A stretch of 64,000 nucleotides of DNA from Desulfobacula sp. (GTDB lineage: Bacteria > Desulfobacterota > Desulfobacteria > Desulfobacterales > Desulfobacteraceae), in NCBI RefSeq assembly GCF_030145145.1, contig NZ_JAQYWD010000003.1:124001-188000 (forward strand), read 5' to 3'. The translations under genes and the position numbers were made by a program. Shown piece after piece: positions 62,281-64,000 of this stretch (position 1 is its first letter; each line of letters opens with the position of its first letter). The notes below the pieces were generated by a model, which searched no databases, had not been told where the DNA came from, and worked only from the letters and a program-made list of their open reading frames with translations.

Positions 62281-62964
62281 ATGTCAGCCAAAGGGTCAAA
62301 AGTTTTCCGTCAAATCAAAAAAAGAATCATTGAAGGATTTTACCGCCAGGGGTCTACCCTGGTGGAAAAAGACATATGCAAGGAATTTGAAATCAGCCGT
62401 ACTCCATACCGGGAAACACTTATTATGCTTGAAATGGAGGGCCTAGTGGAAATTCATCCCAAAAAGGGGGTGGTGGTCACCAGTTTTGATCTCAATGATT
62501 TAAGGGATATTTTTGAGATGCGATCCATATTAGAAAAGGCTGCAGGTGAACTGGCCCTCCAGAGAATCAAGCCCTACCATTTAAAAATCTTTGATGAAAT
62601 CGTCCAGAACCTCCATGGCCTATCCCTTGATGATTATGAGGGTTATAAAAAGCTGGATGCCCTTTTCCATAAAACCTTTAATGAGGTTCATGGCAACCGA
62701 CTGCTAAAGGAATTTCTTTCCAGAGTCCAGGACAAATGCATCCGGCTCTGGAACTCCATTGATGAAAACGATGATACCATCAAAACCCTGAGGCGGGATT
62801 CAGTCCTGTCCCTGGAAATGGTCTGTGAAGCCATGGTCAAAGAGGACAAGCAGGGTGTGATCAAAGGCCTGAACCAACATTTCAACGCCTATCTCCAAAT
62901 CATGATCTCGCACCTCATCGGAGGGTATGGCATGGCTGATTCTTTAAAGAATCCGCTCGATTAA
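62281..62964 (+). CDS. GntR-family (FCD) transcription regulator
   Basis: 227 residues. The N-terminal winged helix reads RQIKKRIIEGFYRQGSTLVEKDICKEFEISRTPYRETLIMLEMEGLVEIHPKKGVVV-type FadR/GntR sequence. The C-terminal FCD domain has the metal/ligand pattern (DIFEMRSILEKAAGELA, HKTFNEVHGNRLL, and a late HFNAYLQIMI). It probably controls the adjacent transport and enolase-superfamily genes, as in other TRAP operons. Ligand unknown. Confidence 0.9.
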   Translation: MSAKGSKVFRQIKKRIIEGFYRQGSTLVEKDICKEFEISRTPYRETLIMLEMEGLVEIHPKKGVVVTSFDLNDLRDIFEMRSILEKAAGELALQRIKPYHLKIFDEIVQNLHGLSLDDYEGYKKLDALFHKTFNEVHGNRLLKEFLSRVQDKCIRLWNSIDENDDTIKTLRRDSVLSLEMVCEAMVKEDKQGVIKGLNQHFNAYLQIMISHLIGGYGMADSLKNPLD

Positions 62965-64000
62965 CCCGCAAACTGATTTCAGCTGCATAGTTTTCGCAAA
63001 GGGTTTTCGTGCTACCTAAAAGACTATTCAGTTATTGATATGAAATTAAGGGAATTATTATAATCGGTGCTTAAGTCATTGTTGAAATGCTTAAGAAGTA
63101 TCAGGTTACTCTTTTGATTCCAAAGTGTACCCATGGGATAGGCAAAGATTTGTCCTGTCTCCTTGCATGGATGTGGGATATCCCTTCCCACCCGAATCAT
63201 ATCAAATACCGGTGTCGGCCTGCAGGGCCAGATTTCACTGGTGCTCTATATGCGAACCTCGTTTTTTTTGGGACACCCAAACGGCTATGCTGTAAATCGA
63301 ATACAGGCTTGATATCCCTTTACAATAAATGCTGATAGACATTATAGGGGGATATTATGTCACTGCAAGAGATTAGATCATTGGGGATATGACAGGGGCC
63401 TTGCTATGTTAGTCCTATGAGGCATAGCAGGCCCGGGAAAGACCCATTAAGAATCCAAATACCATCTGGCTCAAGGCACCGGCATAAAGGTCAAAGAATG
63501 CAATGCCTTCCAGCACTCCCTGGCCCTCAGGTCCTGATTCCCGGGGATGAAATGGATTTGCCCCGGCAGGAGGTGGTCCATAAAAATGTTGGGAGACCTG
63601 ATGGGGCAAGCTAATTAGATAGATGATCCAGTATCAACCCGGGCTTTTTTAAATATAAAACTGAATGTCCGGATAACGGCCATTATATAGGCCCCATACC
63701 CGTTAATAACGTAGTGATAAAACCGCTGCCTATCGGGCCGTAAAGGCCTTTATTTAAAGTATTTTTCAGATGCACAAAATATATTTCAGACATATACAAT
63801 GGCGACGCATTTACCCCCAAAGGAATAAGCTGTGACACTGGCGGCTGATCTATTCCGGGAATTCGAGGTCGGCATTTTCTATGGGACCCATCGGATCCTG
63901 GCAGAAGCTTTGAATGAATGGGGACCATGGTGATCGATTTTCAACGAAATATATTGAGTTGAATTTGGAAGGATTGATTTTATTCAGCTTGTCAGGAAAT
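62965..64000. other. Terminal kilobase without a supported gene
   Basis: Several short frames exist on both strands but none has a ribosome site with recognisable protein sequence. Scattered short stretches (for example near 63220-63300 and 63440-63620) look like possible protein remnants, so this may be decayed coding DNA. No repeat or terminator stands out. Confidence 0.4.

Noticed and set aside
63087-63614. Short frames in the last kilobase
   Set aside because: No ribosome site or conserved motif; could be remnants but none can be named.

Overview
The window looks like chromosomal DNA of an anaerobic, sulfate-reducing Desulfobacteraceae/Desulfobacterales-type bacterium. This is an inference from gene content: Wood-Ljungdahl MetF/MetV with an MvhD-type hydrogenase/heterodisulfide reductase subunit, an archaeal-style split glutamate synthase, lactate-oxidising GlcD/GlcF with LarA, three TRAP transporters, beta-oxidation genes and arsenic genes. 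No rRNA, tRNA, CRISPR array or intact transposase was seen.

Layout. 1-3.9 kb (minus): a C1/electron-transfer operon (mvhD-like, metV, metF, an Fe-S/FMN glutamate-synthase-like protein, and a further Fe-S protein cut by the window edge) behind a sigma70-type promoter and a structured leader. 4.0-4.7 kb: a CPBP membrane protease. 4.8-10.7 kb (minus): a split glutamate synthase operon ending in a GAF-ANTAR antiterminator gene. 10.9-14.8 kb: lipid acyltransferase, NifX-like protein, DUF3047 protein, a conserved hypothetical and a TetR regulator. 15.1-25.8 kb (plus): beta-oxidation genes, acyl-CoA ligase and TRAP transporter 1. 25.9-32.9 kb (plus): lactate/2-hydroxyacid oxidation, LarA and TRAP transporter 2. 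33-40 kb: small proteins, a CotH/lamin-tail remnant, a BaeSR-like two-component system, an alpha/beta hydrolase and a HAD-PurM fusion. 40.8-47.5 kb: a 2,225-residue secreted protein with EF-hand-like motifs and ELWxxDGT repeats. 47.7-56 kb: SagB-type oxidoreductase, a decayed arsenic/organoarsenical operon, an intact arsR-arsC-acr3 operon and several broken genes. 58-63 kb (plus): a TAXI-TRAP transporter, an enolase-superfamily enzyme and a GntR regulator. The last kilobase has no convincing gene.

The strongest new observation is at 3775-3849 on the minus strand. The leader of the mvhD-metV-metF operon carries two small hairpins, each with a six-base loop having A at position 1 and G at position 4. 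The second hairpin overlaps, and excludes, an intrinsic terminator. This is the architecture known for ANTAR-protein antitermination targets, and a GAF-ANTAR gene lies about 1 kb away (4780-5511). The sequence therefore predicts that a GAF-ANTAR protein controls one-carbon/electron-transfer genes by antitermination and may tie them to nitrogen assimilation.

Other notable structures are: (i) near-identical promoter/operator blocks in front of the baeS-baeR genes and of the cotH-like remnant, predicting autoregulation and a shared regulon; (ii) a three-copy MITE-like hairpin repeat, one copy lying between the glutamate synthase promoter and its first gene; (iii) an arsenic-type operon whose promoter, operators and terminator remain while most of its genes have lost internal pieces.
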